Shown here: piece after piece, positions 7,833 through 16,107 of the stretch
Layout: the number at the start of each line of letters is the position of its first letter
Position numbering within the stretch: the stretch's first letter is position 1
Assembly: GCA_016191815.1 (NCBI GenBank)
Contig: JACPVI010000016.1
Coordinates: 1-64,000, forward strand
From: Myxococcales bacterium
GTDB taxonomy: Bacteria; Myxococcota; Myxococcia; Myxococcales; Myxococcaceae
Reading direction: 5' to 3'
Length of the DNA: 64,000 nt
Notes under the pieces: model-generated
Databases searched by the model: none
The model's input: the letters and a program-made list of their open reading frames with translations, nothing else
What the model was told of the DNA's origin: nothing
Program-made: the position numbers and the translations under genes

Positions 7833-9248
7833 ATGTCGAAGAAGAAGCGCGGCGGCAGCCGCCAGCCGGAGCTTTTCCCGCGGTCGAGAGTGACGAAGCC
7901 GATCGGCATCGAGAAGAACCATCGGCTCGTCATCCTCACGGACGAAACGGACTGGACCGAGCTGGAGGAGCGAGCGGAAACCATCCGCATGAGCAAGGTG
8001 AAGAACGCGGCGGGGCGACCGCCGCACATGCGGGTCAACCTGGGCGCCATGATGCTGAAGGCGACCCGAGACATGACTTGGCGCGAGGTGGAGGACCAGA
8101 TTCGCTATTACGCGCCGGCCCGATATCTGTGCGGACTGACCGAGACGGACTGGACGCCGGACTTCACGACGGTGCACGACTTCGCGGTGTTGATGGGGGA
8201 GGACGGGGTGAAGCTCATCAACGAGTACGTGGTGGGCTGGGCGGTGGACGAGAAATTGGCGGACCCGAGCGTGGTGGTGGGGGACACGACAGCACAAGAG
8301 GCGGCCATCCCCCACCCGAACGAGATGGGGCTGATGGCCGCCTTCATGACGTCGGCGCTGGCCGCGAGCAAGAGGGCCGGGAAGGTGTTCGAGCAGTTCG
8401 CTTCGAAGGTGGCCAGGCAGGTGAAACAGGCGCGAGAGAAGCTGCGCCACTACCGCCTGTTCGCGAAGGACAAATCGAAGGCGGCGAAGAACAAGATGGT
8501 GGCGGAGATGACGGATGTCATCGAGGCCATCAACCGCCAACTCGGCCGAGCGGTCGAGGAGGCGGGGAAGACGGCGAGCCGGGTGACCAAGTACGGCATC
8601 GTCGCTCGCGAGAAGCTGGTGCGCTTGCAGCAAACGATGTCCAAGCTGGTGCCGCAGATTCGGTACTGGCTGAAGACGGGCTTCGTGGCGACAGACAAGA
8701 TCATCAGCCTCCACGTCCCCGAGCTGTACTCCATCGTCCGGGGCAAGGTGGGCAAGACGGTGGAGTTTGGGCTGAGCTGGGGCATCACGCGGCTACGCGG
8801 TGGGTTTCTGCTGGCGCGCTTGGCGCTCGACCGGCGCGAGCTTCAGGACACGAAGTTCGCGGTGAAGGCGGTGGAGGACCACATCGCGCTCTTCGGGAAG
8901 GCGCCGCGCGCCTACGCGTACGACCGGGGTGGCTGGAGCAAAAAGAACCTGGCGACACTCAAGGAGCTCAAAGGCTCAAAGCTCAAAGTCGAGGAAGTGG
9001 GCCTGGCCCCCCGGGGCCGCGCTGGTTGGGTGGTGAGCGAGTCGACGAAAGAGAAGCTGGTCAGCGAGCGGGCACAGGTGGAGGGCGGAATCGGCGCGGT
9101 GAAGAGCAGCCGGTACAACTTCCACCGGCCGCGAGCGCGCTCGGTGCGGATGATGGGAGCCTGCGGTCAGCATGCGGTCCTTGGGTTCAACCTCAACAAG
9201 CTGGTCCGCGGGCTGGCAGCGAGGAACGGAGTCGAAGTGGTTGGCTGA
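7833..9248 (+). CDS. DDE transposase (IS5/IS1182-like)
   Basis: A 471-residue transposase that cuts and rejoins the element ends. The N-terminal region (about 65-135) is a DUF772-type domain that probably binds the inverted repeats. The RNase-H-like catalytic residues are visible as Asp in VVVGDTTAQEA, Asp in YAYDRGGWS and Glu in AQVEGGIGAVKS, with a long helical insertion between the first two Asp. The start ATG 7833 lies 12 bases after GGGAGGG. The frame is undamaged. It fills most of the element and ends 122 bases before the right repeat. Confidence 0.9.
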   Translation: MSKKKRGGSRQPELFPRSRVTKPIGIEKNHRLVILTDETDWTELEERAETIRMSKVKNAAGRPPHMRVNLGAMMLKATRDMTWREVEDQIRYYAPARYLCGLTETDWTPDFTTVHDFAVLMGEDGVKLINEYVVGWAVDEKLADPSVVVGDTTAQEAAIPHPNEMGLMAAFMTSALAASKRAGKVFEQFASKVARQVKQAREKLRHYRLFAKDKSKAAKNKMVAEMTDVIEAINRQLGRAVEEAGKTASRVTKYGIVAREKLVRLQQTMSKLVPQIRYWLKTGFVATDKIISLHVPELYSIVRGKVGKTVEFGLSWGITRLRGGFLLARLALDRRELQDTKFAVKAVEDHIALFGKAPRAYAYDRGGWSKKNLATLKELKGSKLKVEEVGLAPRGRAGWVVSESTKEKLVSERAQVEGGIGAVKSSRYNFHRPRARSVRMMGACGQHAVLGFNLNKLVRGLAARNGVEVVG

Positions 9249-9350
9249 CCGACGACGCCGCACGGCGACGGCCGGCCATCCGCCCCGGGGCGGACAAACC
9301 TCAACGCGGCAGGTGGGCCGAACGTCGGGCGACCCGCCGAAATGCCGTCC

Positions 9351-9370
9351 AATTTCCCGACACGCTGTAG
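9351..9370 (-). repeat. Right terminal inverted repeat of the insertion sequence
   Basis: A perfect inverted copy of the left end at 7670-7689. Confidence 0.9.
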
Positions 9371-9374
9371 CTAG
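9371..9374. repeat. Target-site duplication CTAG, right copy
   Basis: It pairs with CTAG at 7666-7669. On the minus strand it is part of the third and fourth codons of the disrupted lipoprotein, whose ATG is at 9381-9379. Confidence 0.85.
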
Positions 9375-9380
9375 GGGTCA

Positions 9381-10046
9381 TCAGCGTGGCCACCAGAGCA
9401 AGTGAGCTCGCGACGAGGCGGCCGCCAGCGCCGTGGCGAGAAGAACACCGCCGACATGAAACGCCAGGACGTGTGGCGCCGCATGTGTCAATCCGCAGGT
9501 GACTTGAAGCAAGAGGTACCCGGCGAGCCCTCCAAAGGACGCCACTGCGGCGCCCGCGGCAGGAGACACTCTGCTCCTGCTCGACGCCGCCAGAAGGCTA
9601 ACCAGCGCGAAGGGGAGTAGCCCTCCTGCCAACTCGGTGAACAGGCACACCCGCCCCTCGCCAAGGGGCCCCGCCCGAGCACCCGTGAGAAAGACGGCCG
9701 CCACCAGGGAAAGGAGGATGGTCGCCACTGGCAGCCAGCCCCGGCGAGCGCCGACGGCTCTCTCGAGCGCCGAGAGCACGCAAGCTTTCCATGAGCCCCT
9801 GGCCTTCGAAGGTCCGCCCCGTCCGAGTCGACGGAAGCGTGCCAGTAGCTCCTGCCGCACCTCGGCCGGCATCGGCTCGGCTGGAAGCTTGCCCAGCGTG
9901 CGGACGGTCATCTTCATCTGCCGCAAGTAGGCCCGGCAGCGCGCGCACATGCCGAGATGGAGCTCGAAGCCCAGGCGCTTCACGAAGGACATGCGCCCCT
10001 CGAGGTAGTCGGTCACGAGCTCAGTCAATTCCTGGCAAGTGAGCAT
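9381..10046 (-). CDS. Zinc-finger anti-sigma factor, membrane-bound
   Basis: A 221-residue protein that would hold the ECF sigma factor encoded just upstream inactive at the membrane. The N-terminus is a zf-HC2/RsrA-type anti-sigma domain with the H-x3-C-x2-C signature in HLGMCARC (about residues 27-34). From about residue 85 it becomes hydrophobic, with roughly six predicted membrane segments. It begins four bases after the sigma gene. Its TGA at 9381-9383 overlaps the ATG of the now disrupted peroxiredoxin lipoprotein (TGATG), so the three genes formed one coupled operon. The trigger is not evident; oxidative stress is a guess from the third gene. Confidence 0.88.
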   Translation of the reverse strand: MLTCQELTELVTDYLEGRMSFVKRLGFELHLGMCARCRAYLRQMKMTVRTLGKLPAEPMPAEVRQELLARFRRLGRGGPSKARGSWKACVLSALERAVGARRGWLPVATILLSLVAAVFLTGARAGPLGEGRVCLFTELAGGLLPFALVSLLAASSRSRVSPAAGAAVASFGGLAGYLLLQVTCGLTHAAPHVLAFHVGGVLLATALAAASSRAHLLWWPR

Positions 10047-10050
10047 GACG

Positions 10051-10764
10051 CTACGTCCAGTCCACGCAGTCCTCGAGCACACGACGGAGCTTCGAACGCG
10101 CTCGGTGAAGCAGCACCCGCTGGTTCGTCTCGCTGATCTCGAGGACGTTACAGACCTCCTTCGAGTCGAGGCCATCGACGTCCCGGAGGGTGACCACGGC
10201 TCGCTGGTTCGCCGGCAGCTCCGCGATGGCCAGCTCGAGGCGGCGAAGCGCTTCCCTCCTCATCACGAGCTTCTCGGGCGTGTCGTTCTCCCAGTGTCGA
10301 GGTGGTTCCGCCCATCCTCCGTTCGGCTGAAAGCGCGACGGATCCACGGCCGGTTCGTGCTCGCGCCCCGCCTCGGCGAGCGAGGAGAATGGAACGGAGC
10401 GTCCCTCGCGCACTGCGCGCGTCCTGGCGCGGTTCGCGAGGATTCCGAATACCCAGGTCTTCAAGCTGGACCGGCCTTCGAAGGAGCTCAGGCCCTCCAG
10501 CACGGCCACCCAAGTCTCCTGGAGGACCTCCTCTGCGCCCGCCCGGTCGGCGAGGAACATCATGGCCAGGCGAAGTAGCCCCGAGTGGTACTGGTCGACC
10601 AACGATGCGAAGGCTGCCTCCTCGCCTGCCAGAAGTCGCTGGACGAGGGCGATGTCCTCCGGTGAGGCGCCAGGAGCGGGCGATGCGGCCGCACCACGCT
10701 CCATCTCCTTCGGTGCCTTGACCTTCGGGCGGACGAGCGCGGATGTGTTCCTGCTCTCGCTCAT
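10051..10764 (-). CDS. ECF-family RNA polymerase sigma factor
   Basis: A sigma-70-related regulator of the extracytoplasmic-function group. Region 2 is visible in FASLVDQYHSGLLRLAMMFL...AEEVLQETWVAVLEGL. Region 4 is visible in AIAELPANQRAVVTLRDVDGL followed by the helix-turn-helix SKEVCNVLEISETNQRVLLHRAR. The order and spacing are standard. ATG 10764 is a compromise: an in-frame ATG at 10821 adds 19 residues, and neither has a strong ribosome-binding site. It is followed by its likely anti-sigma partner and then the peroxiredoxin-like lipoprotein. It probably activates its own operon, but no promoter motif was resolved. Confidence 0.9.
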   Translation of the reverse strand: MSESRNTSALVRPKVKAPKEMERGAAASPAPGASPEDIALVQRLLAGEEAAFASLVDQYHSGLLRLAMMFLADRAGAEEVLQETWVAVLEGLSSFEGRSSLKTWVFGILANRARTRAVREGRSVPFSSLAEAGREHEPAVDPSRFQPNGGWAEPPRHWENDTPEKLVMRREALRRLELAIAELPANQRAVVTLRDVDGLDSKEVCNVLEISETNQRVLLHRARSKLRRVLEDCVDWT

Positions 10765-10909
10765 GTCATGCGCACGGACAGCTACTCGTAACGCGTCGGA
10801 CGACCCGCGGCCACGCAACATTATTTCGCCTGTGCCGGCGAGGCCACCTCGGTGCGGCCGTAACGCGTGGTGCGGTCGAGAGACGAACTCGCCGAAAGGC
10901 GGGCGGGAC

Positions 10910-11773
10910 TTGGAAACATCCTGCAGCTGCGGACTTGGGTTCCCATGGCGCCGCGCATTGGCTGGCGTCGCCGGCGCGCTCGCCGTCGCGGCTGCCGCAT
11001 TCTGGGCGTGGCGCGCTCATGGCAACGCGGAGTCGCCCAGGGTCGGGAGCGCGGTCGACGCTTGCACGTTCTTCGAGCACCAGCATTCCGGCTGGGATGC
11101 GATCGTCCGGCGCTACGTCCAGGCGGGTTGGGTCGACTACTCAGCGCTGAGGCGCGATGGGGCCGGGGAGCTCTCCGCCTACCTTCGTTCCCTCGAATCG
11201 GTGTGCCGGGGGCACTTCGACACTTGGACGCGCGAGGAAAAGCTCGTCTTTTGGATCAACGCCTACAACGCCTACACGGTGAAGCTCGTCCTCGAACACT
11301 ATCCGGTGCGGAGCATCCGCTCCATCGGGCTTCTCCCCGGGGCCGCGTTCCGAAGGGGCTTCATTTCCCTCAAGCTGATGGGCGGCCGGTCGCTCTCGCT
11401 CGACGACATCGAGCATGGAATCCTCCGCCGAGAGTTCCGCGACCCTCGCATCCACTTCGCCATTGTCTGCGCGTCGCGGAGTTGCCCGGCGCTTCGCTCC
11501 GAGGCCTACCGCGCGCGCGACATCGAGGCCCAGCTCGATGAGGGGGCTCGGGGCTTCCTCGCAGACCCGAGCAAAAACCGCGTGGGGGAAGACGCGAGGA
11601 CGCTCCAGCTCTCGTCCATCTTCGATTGGTTCCGCTCGGACTTCGAGCATGGAGACCAGACCCTATTGGGCCTTGTCACCCGCTACGGAAGCGAACCAAT
11701 GACAGCGGCGGCCTCTTCGGGAGCCGCCCGAGTGGAGTTTCTCGACTACGACTGGAGTCTCAACGGGAGGTAG
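10910..11773 (+). CDS. DUF547 domain protein, membrane-anchored
   Basis: A protein of about 287 residues with one N-terminal membrane helix (ALAGVAGALAVAAAAFWAW) and a DUF547 domain. The domain shows the typical sequence FWINAYNAYTVKLVLEHYP near the middle and HFAIVCASRSCPAL later. DUF547 proteins have no firmly established activity; the Cys and Asn residues suggest a papain-like fold. TTG 10910 is chosen because AAAGG precedes it and the helix follows shortly after. It stands three bases before arsM, and DUF547 genes recur beside arsenosugar genes, so it may belong to the same pathway. Confidence 0.72.
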   Translation: METSCSCGLGFPWRRALAGVAGALAVAAAAFWAWRAHGNAESPRVGSAVDACTFFEHQHSGWDAIVRRYVQAGWVDYSALRRDGAGELSAYLRSLESVCRGHFDTWTREEKLVFWINAYNAYTVKLVLEHYPVRSIRSIGLLPGAAFRRGFISLKLMGGRSLSLDDIEHGILRREFRDPRIHFAIVCASRSCPALRSEAYRARDIEAQLDEGARGFLADPSKNRVGEDARTLQLSSIFDWFRSDFEHGDQTLLGLVTRYGSEPMTAAASSGAARVEFLDYDWSLNGR

Positions 11774-11775
11774 GC

Positions 11776-12717
11776 ATGCCTGGCGCTCCACAGACCGACA
11801 ACGACGTCGAACGAGCCGTCGAGGCGCGGTACTCCGGGGCCGCTCGAATCCCCGAGGAGGGTCTGTGCTGCCCGACGTCCTACGACCCCGCCCTGCTGGC
11901 GGCCATCCCCCCGGAGGTCCTCGAGCGTGACTACGGATGCGGAAACCCGGCCAGGTATCTACGGAAGGGCGAGACGGTCCTCGACCTCGGCTCAGGGGCG
12001 GGCAAGGCGTGCTTTCTGGCGTCCCAGGCCGTCGGCCCGTCAGGGCGAGTCATCGGCGTCGACTTCAACGATGAAATGTTGGCCTTGGCGCGCCGACACG
12101 CCCCTGAATTCGCCCGGCGAGTCGGCTACGCCAACGTCGAGTTCCGCAAGGGGCGGATCCAGGACCTCGCCCTCGACTTGGAGCAGCTCGAGCGCTACCT
12201 CCAGGAGCACCCGGTCCGCTCGGTCGATGAGCTTGCGGCGTTCGAGGCGCACATCGCCCGCACGAGGGCTGCCGAGGCGCTGATCGCCAGCGAATCAGTC
12301 GACGCCGTCGTCTCGAATTGCGTGCTGAACTTGGTCAGGCCCTCCCACAAGCGGCGGCTGTTCACCGAGCTTTTCCGGGTGCTCCGACAGGGCGGTCGGG
12401 CAATTGTCTCGGACATCGTCAGTGACCGGGATGTCCCCAAGCCCCTGCAGCGCGACCCGGCGCTGTGGAGCGGATGCGTCTGGGGAGCGTTCCGCGAGGA
12501 TCTTCTGCTTCGCGCCTTCGAGGGAACAGGGTTCGAGGCAGTCGGCCTGCTGGAGCGACAGCAAACCCCCTGGAAGGTGGTGGAAGGAATCGAGTTTCGC
12601 AGCGTGACACTGGTGGCGCACAAGCCGGCCGGCCGAGCGCGCGCCCAGGCCGGCGGCGGTGGGGTCGCGCCGGTAAGCTGCACGAGCGCCACTGCCGGCG
12701 GAGGGCGCTGCTGCTGA
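11776..12717 (+). CDS. arsM: Arsenite S-adenosylmethionine methyltransferase
   Basis: A 313-residue class I methyltransferase that transfers methyl groups from AdoMet to trivalent arsenic. The AdoMet-binding motif is VLDLGSGAGK with the acidic follow-up GVDFNDEM. Arsenic-binding cysteines occur in GLCCP near residue 33 and in ERDYGCGNP; another lies in SNCVLNL, and the Gly-rich C-terminal tail ends in RCC. This layout matches the ArsM version that accompanies ArsS. ATG 11776 follows GGGAGG, and the TGA stop overlaps the ATG of arsS (TGATG), so the two are translationally coupled. The pathway would convert methylated arsenic to arsenosugars. Confidence 0.88.
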   Translation: MPGAPQTDNDVERAVEARYSGAARIPEEGLCCPTSYDPALLAAIPPEVLERDYGCGNPARYLRKGETVLDLGSGAGKACFLASQAVGPSGRVIGVDFNDEMLALARRHAPEFARRVGYANVEFRKGRIQDLALDLEQLERYLQEHPVRSVDELAAFEAHIARTRAAEALIASESVDAVVSNCVLNLVRPSHKRRLFTELFRVLRQGGRAIVSDIVSDRDVPKPLQRDPALWSGCVWGAFREDLLLRAFEGTGFEAVGLLERQQTPWKVVEGIEFRSVTLVAHKPAGRARAQAGGGGVAPVSCTSATAGGGRCC

Positions 12718-13718
12718 TGAAGACTTCCGCCGCCCGGCCCATGCCGCTGGCCGGCGAAGGCTGGTCCTTCGATGAGGCCCTGCGCGACCACGGAACTGCC
12801 CGGCTGGTCCGGCGCAAGGTCACCACCCTCCAAGTAAACCTGGGCAAGGTGTGCAACATGGCGTGCCGGCACTGCCACGTGGAGGCCGGTCCGAACCGAA
12901 AGGAGGTAATGCCGAGGGCGGTTGCCGAGAGGATAGTGGAGCTTCTCGCGCGCGACCCAAGGCCCGGAGCGGTGGACCTCACGGGAGGGGCGCCCGAGCT
13001 GAACCCGAGCTTCCTCTGGCTGGTCCGGGAGGCCCGCCGGCTCGGGCTCGGCGTCATCGACCGCTGCAACCTCACCATCCTTTTCGAGCAGGGAATGGAG
13101 GACCTGCCGGAGTTTCTGGCGTCGCACCGCGTGCACATCATCGCCAGCCTGCCGTGCTACGAGGCCGAGAACGTCGAGAAGCAGCGCGGCCGCGGGGTCT
13201 TCGCGATGAGCCTCGAAGCGCTGAGGCGGCTCAATGGGCTCGGGTATGGCCGCTCGGGGTCGTCCCTCGAGCTGGATCTGGTCTACAACCCGATCGGCGC
13301 GACGCTGCCGCCTCCGCAGTCGAGACTCGAGGCCAAGTACAAGGATGAGCTGCGGCGCAGGCACGGCATTGAGTTCCACCGGCTGTTCGCCACTACGAAC
13401 ATGCCCATCCAGCGGTTCGCGCAGTTTCTGGAGCGGACCGGCCAGCACGCGGCCTACATGTGCCTGCTGGCGAGTCAATTCAACCAAGACACCGTTCCCG
13501 AGCTGATGTGTCGCTCCCTGGTGAGCGTCGGCTGGGACGGCAAGCTGTACGACTGCGACTTCAACCAGATGCTGGAGTTGCCGGCGGGCGCGAGTACCCG
13601 CACGGTTTGGGACATCGACTCGTTCGGCGCGCTCGATGGCTGTCGGATCGCGACCGGCCGGCACTGCTTCGGCTGTACCGCGGGGGCGGGCTCGAGCTGC
13701 ACGGGGACCCTTCGATGA
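12717..13718 (+). CDS. arsS: Arsenosugar biosynthesis radical SAM protein
   Basis: A 333-residue radical SAM enzyme. The [4Fe-4S] site is C-x3-C-x2-C in VCNMACRHCHVEAGP (about residues 45-53), followed by the GGAPE motif that contacts AdoMet. The C-terminal DUF3641 region carries further cysteines (MCLLASQFN..., LYDCDFNQM, HCFGCTAGAGSSC). ArsS joins a 5'-deoxyadenosyl group to dimethylarsenite. Some relatives have selenocysteine near the C-terminal SSC; here it is Cys, followed by TGTLR. It is coupled on both sides: its start overlaps the arsM stop and its TGA overlaps the ATG of the PiT gene (ATGA). Confidence 0.9.
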   Translation: MKTSAARPMPLAGEGWSFDEALRDHGTARLVRRKVTTLQVNLGKVCNMACRHCHVEAGPNRKEVMPRAVAERIVELLARDPRPGAVDLTGGAPELNPSFLWLVREARRLGLGVIDRCNLTILFEQGMEDLPEFLASHRVHIIASLPCYEAENVEKQRGRGVFAMSLEALRRLNGLGYGRSGSSLELDLVYNPIGATLPPPQSRLEAKYKDELRRRHGIEFHRLFATTNMPIQRFAQFLERTGQHAAYMCLLASQFNQDTVPELMCRSLVSVGWDGKLYDCDFNQMLELPAGASTRTVWDIDSFGALDGCRIATGRHCFGCTAGAGSSCTGTLR

Positions 13719-14652
13719 TGCCTCTCGTTCTCGGCTTCGCGCTGGCCTACGCCAACGGGGCCAACGGCGTCTCGAAGGGAGTCGCTACGCTTGCCGGCGC
13801 CGGAGTGGCGAGCTACCGCCAGGGGCCATTCTTTGGGGCGCCCTCTGGACCGGAGCGGGAGGGCTGATGGCGGCTCTGCTCGCCCGGGCGATGGTGGTCA
13901 CCTTCGGCAACGGCCTGCTTGCCTCCAGTGCGGCTCCTTCGGCTGCCGGCGCTGCCGCAGTGCTCTTCGGTGCGTTGGCCTGGGTGCTGCTGGCAACCCG
14001 ACGCGGTCTCCCCGTGTCGACGACGCACGCAATCGTCGGCTCCCTTGTTGGTGTCGCGGTGGTTTCCTTGGGCGTGGACGGCGTCCGCTGGGGAGCACTT
14101 GGTGGCAAGGTCCTTCTCCCGCTTCTTCTCAGTCCGGCCGCTGCGCTGGTGCTGGTGTTTTTCCTGTTGCGTCTTGCTCTGCGGCGGCCGCCGGCCGGGA
14201 GCCAGTCCCGGGACTGCCTTTGCGCCGAGGTCACCCCGAGCGCCTCGCTCGAGGTTTCCACGGGAACCGCGGCCTTCGCGGCGCGGCCCGCCCAGCTCGG
14301 CGCGACGGGAGGCGTCAGCGAGGTGTGCGCCATAGAGCACCCTCGGTCGCTGCGACTGTCGCTGGAGCACCTTCATTGGCTCGGCAGCGGAGCAACCAGC
14401 CTTGCCCGCGGAGTGAACGACGCCCCGAAGATTGTGGCGCTCGTTCTTGGCGGAGCCGTGCTGAGTGGGCAGGAGGGCACGCCGGCATCCGGGTTGTTCC
14501 TGTTCGTCGCCCTCGGCATGGTGACCGGGAGCGTCACCGGTCTCGGAGGGCGGCGCCATTGGCTGACCCCCCCGGGGTGCTTGCCACCCTCTACGGGAAT
14601 CCTCGCTGAGGCGGGCACCCCGCCCAGACAGGAATCCGCCACTCGCGTGTAA
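13715..14652 (+). pseudogene. PiT-family inorganic phosphate transporter, frameshifted and C-terminally truncated
   Basis: The start MPLVLGFALAYANGANGVSKG is a classic PiT N-terminus. After ASYR the frame is broken near 13820-13826: one base is missing in a G-run, and the family sequence AILWGALWTGAGG continues in another frame. Downstream the second conserved PiT signature (GVNDAPKI, here after SLARG) is present. After VTGSVTGLGGRR, near 14555, the family sequence stops again and the remaining C-terminal helices are missing. PiT transporters import phosphate and, by analogy, arsenate; in arsS operons they probably move pathway substrates. As written the gene cannot give a full transporter. 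Confidence 0.8.
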
Positions 14653-14729
14653 CGTTCGACCCCCTTCATCTACAGGAGAGCAGTTCATTCCCGAGCCGTT
14701 GGGCCGCGTTCTTCTCGGAGGGTACTTCG

Positions 14730-15086
14730 GTGGTCAAGGTTGCGATCGTCGTATTGGCGGACACGGAGTCTCACGGCGACCTGGGACGGGTGGCCAACGC
14801 CCTGGAGTTGGCCAAGGAGCTGAAACAGGCGGGAGACTCCGTCGAGTTGATCTTCGATGGAGCTGGAACCAAGTGGGTGCCCGGCCTGGCCGACCCGTCC
14901 CACAAGGCGCATCCGCTTTTCAAGGAAGTGCGGGAGAAAGTTCGTGGAGCTTGCGCCTTCTGCGCGGGAGCATTCGGCGCGACAGCGGGAGTGAAGGCCG
15001 CCGATACAAAGCTGCTCGGAGAATTCGAAGGCCATCCGAGCCTGCGGCGCCTGCTGGTCGACGGTTACCAGATTGTCACTTTCTGA
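14730..15086 (+). CDS. DsrE-family protein
   Basis: A 118-residue protein of the DsrE/DsrF-like sulfur-relay fold: an N-terminal strand (VKVAIVVLADTESHGDLGRVANAL), a middle EVREKVRGACAFCAGAFGA with two cysteines, and a closing LLVDGYQIVTF typical of the family. DsrE-like proteins carry persulfides or bind small ligands on a conserved Cys, here within CAFCAGAF. GTG 14730 follows GGAGGG at the right distance. It lies between the damaged PiT gene and nrtS, on the same strand, in the arsenosugar cluster. A sulfur or selenium carrier role there is inference. Confidence 0.82.
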   Translation: MVKVAIVVLADTESHGDLGRVANALELAKELKQAGDSVELIFDGAGTKWVPGLADPSHKAHPLFKEVREKVRGACAFCAGAFGATAGVKAADTKLLGEFEGHPSLRRLLVDGYQIVTF

Positions 15087-15522
15087 CCGGGGAGCGGCGG
15101 GGTTGCCCGGTATCGAGCCCCCGAAGCCAGGCCACCGGTTGGGACCCGCCGCTGCGGAGGCGGAGTTGCGGGGCGCCGGAGCAGCCCAGCGGGCTGAGCA
15201 CGTGCGCCGCGCGGCGACGGTGGCGCTCGTGGTGGGCACGTGCCTGACCGCCATCAACCACGCCGAAGTGGCACTGGGCGCCCCGCTGACCTCGGTGCTG
15301 ATGGCGAAGATCGGATTCACGTACCTCGTGCCGTTTCTCGTCGGGTGCAGATCGGCCCAGTACACCCCCCCTCTGGAGGGATGCCCGTTGGGCGTCGCGC
15401 TCCCAGAGGGAGCAGATCTGGCTCCGGCTGCACCCTTTCTCGTCTCGCTCTACTCCGCCATTGCCACCGAGAGAGGCTCGAGGAAGGGTCTGCCGGCAGC
15501 GCGTGAAGGCTCCAAGCAGTGA
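15073..15522 (+). CDS. nrtS: NrtS-type small membrane protein carrying an in-frame insertion
   Basis: The core EHVRRAATVALVVGTCLTAINH...KIGFTYLVPFLV is that of the NrtS family, two-helix proteins annotated as nitrate/nitrite transporters. The family ending (YLVPF-V-S-Y-A) is split here. After VPFLV come 34 foreign residues, then FLVSLYSAIATERG, which is the expected ending. The foreign part is a 93-bp palindromic element plus a 9-bp duplication and keeps the frame open. Whether the enlarged second helix still works is doubtful. The start is uncertain: TTG 15073 overlaps the dsrE gene, and TTG 15103 is the other option. Confidence 0.7.
   Translation: MSLSDRGAAGLPGIEPPKPGHRLGPAAAEAELRGAGAAQRAEHVRRAATVALVVGTCLTAINHAEVALGAPLTSVLMAKIGFTYLVPFLVGCRSAQYTPPLEGCPLGVALPEGADLAPAAPFLVSLYSAIATERGSRKGLPAAREGSKQ
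15334..15342. repeat. 9-bp direct repeat (target duplication), left copy
   Basis: TTTCTCGTC, repeated exactly at 15436-15444 on the other side of the inserted element. Confidence 0.8.
15343..15435. mobile_element. Miniature palindromic element (MITE-like), 93 bp
   Basis: It starts GGGTGCAG and ends CTGCACCC, an 8-bp terminal inverted repeat. The interior is an imperfect palindrome (CCCTCTGG facing CCCAGAGGG), so the whole unit can fold into one hairpin. It is flanked by the 9-bp direct repeat TTTCTCGTC. Taking out the element and one repeat restores the NrtS consensus exactly. Its length, divisible by three, adds 31 codons without a stop, plus three from the duplication. It encodes nothing and presumably moved by a transposase elsewhere. 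Confidence 0.78.
15436..15444. repeat. 9-bp direct repeat (target duplication), right copy
   Basis: TTTCTCGTC, identical to 15334-15342. Confidence 0.8.
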
Positions 15523-15544
15523 CGGGTGGGCGCGGCGAGGCAGC

Positions 15545-16027
15545 TCAGTCGTCGAGCACGTTCCGAGCGGAAGGGCCGAAGTGTTGTGACAAGGCGGTGC
15601 GAGCCAGCCCGTTGTTCTCCGTAAGGATGTCCGACCGGCGGAGGACGAGCACGGAGTCAGCTCGGCCGAGCAGGGCCTCCGAGGCCGGATCGCCGAGGAT
15701 GGCGAGCCGAACCCCAGGCGGTATCTCGGGCTGCAGCAGCTCAGCGACTCGCCGGCCATCGGAGACGAGGGTGGAGACGGCCAGCGGCAGCGTCGGGAAT
15801 CGGGCGCGGACAGCGTCGAACGCCTCTCGCAAGCTGCCCTGGACCGAAGACGACACCGCCGCGGAGATGATGGCGCCGGCGAGCTCCCCGCGATGGAACC
15901 CGAAGAGCTCGTCCAGCCGCGCCAGCCGCCGCGGAGCCAGCTCGGAGCCGCGGAGAAACGCGCACATCTCCTCGACAATGAAGTCGTGCGGGCGGACCAA
16001 CAGCACACCTGCTCGGGGTGGGGCCAT
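15545..16027 (-). CDS. Hypothetical protein
   Basis: Not recognised. The product of about 160 residues is a soluble mixed alpha/beta protein, opening [22 protein letters not shown], with strands and helices spaced roughly like a receiver or Rossmann-like fold but without their key residues. ATG 16027 begins just before the first strand, and no clear ribosome-binding site is seen. It is convergent with the nrtS gene and divergent from the decayed histidine kinase. Codon use is normal for the genome, so it is likely a real gene. Confidence 0.5.
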   Translation of the reverse strand: MAPPRAGVLLVRPHDFIVEEMCAFLRGSELAPRRLARLDELFGFHRGELAGAIISAAVSSSVQGSLREAFDAVRARFPTLPLAVSTLVSDGRRVAELLQPEIPPGVRLAILGDPASEALLGRADSVLVLRRSDILTENNGLARTALSQHFGPSARNVLDD

Positions 16028-16107
16028 AGGCGTATTGATGGGTCTCCACTCACGCCCTTTCGTTACACGGGCGTCAAAGCGGGCTCTTGCCCTCAGTTGG
16101 CGACCGG

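Larger units (their letters stand above)
7670..9370 (+). mobile_element. Complete insertion sequence, 1701 bp, IS5/IS1182-like
   Basis: The element is bounded by perfect 20-bp terminal inverted repeats (7670-7689 and 9351-9370, outer end CTACAGCGTG) and flanked by a duplicated CTAG. It contains one intact transposase gene on the plus strand. Removing the element and one CTAG rebuilds an uninterrupted lipoprotein start in the surrounding gene, so the ends are exact. Perfect repeats, an intact transposase and the intact flanking reading frame all point to a recent insertion. The length and transposase size are larger than classical IS5; the family name is tentative. Confidence 0.93.

Noticed and set aside
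13800-13840. Programmed frameshifting as an explanation for the PiT gene.
   Set aside because: There is no classical slippery heptamer with a downstream pseudoknot, and the C-terminal part of the gene is also missing.
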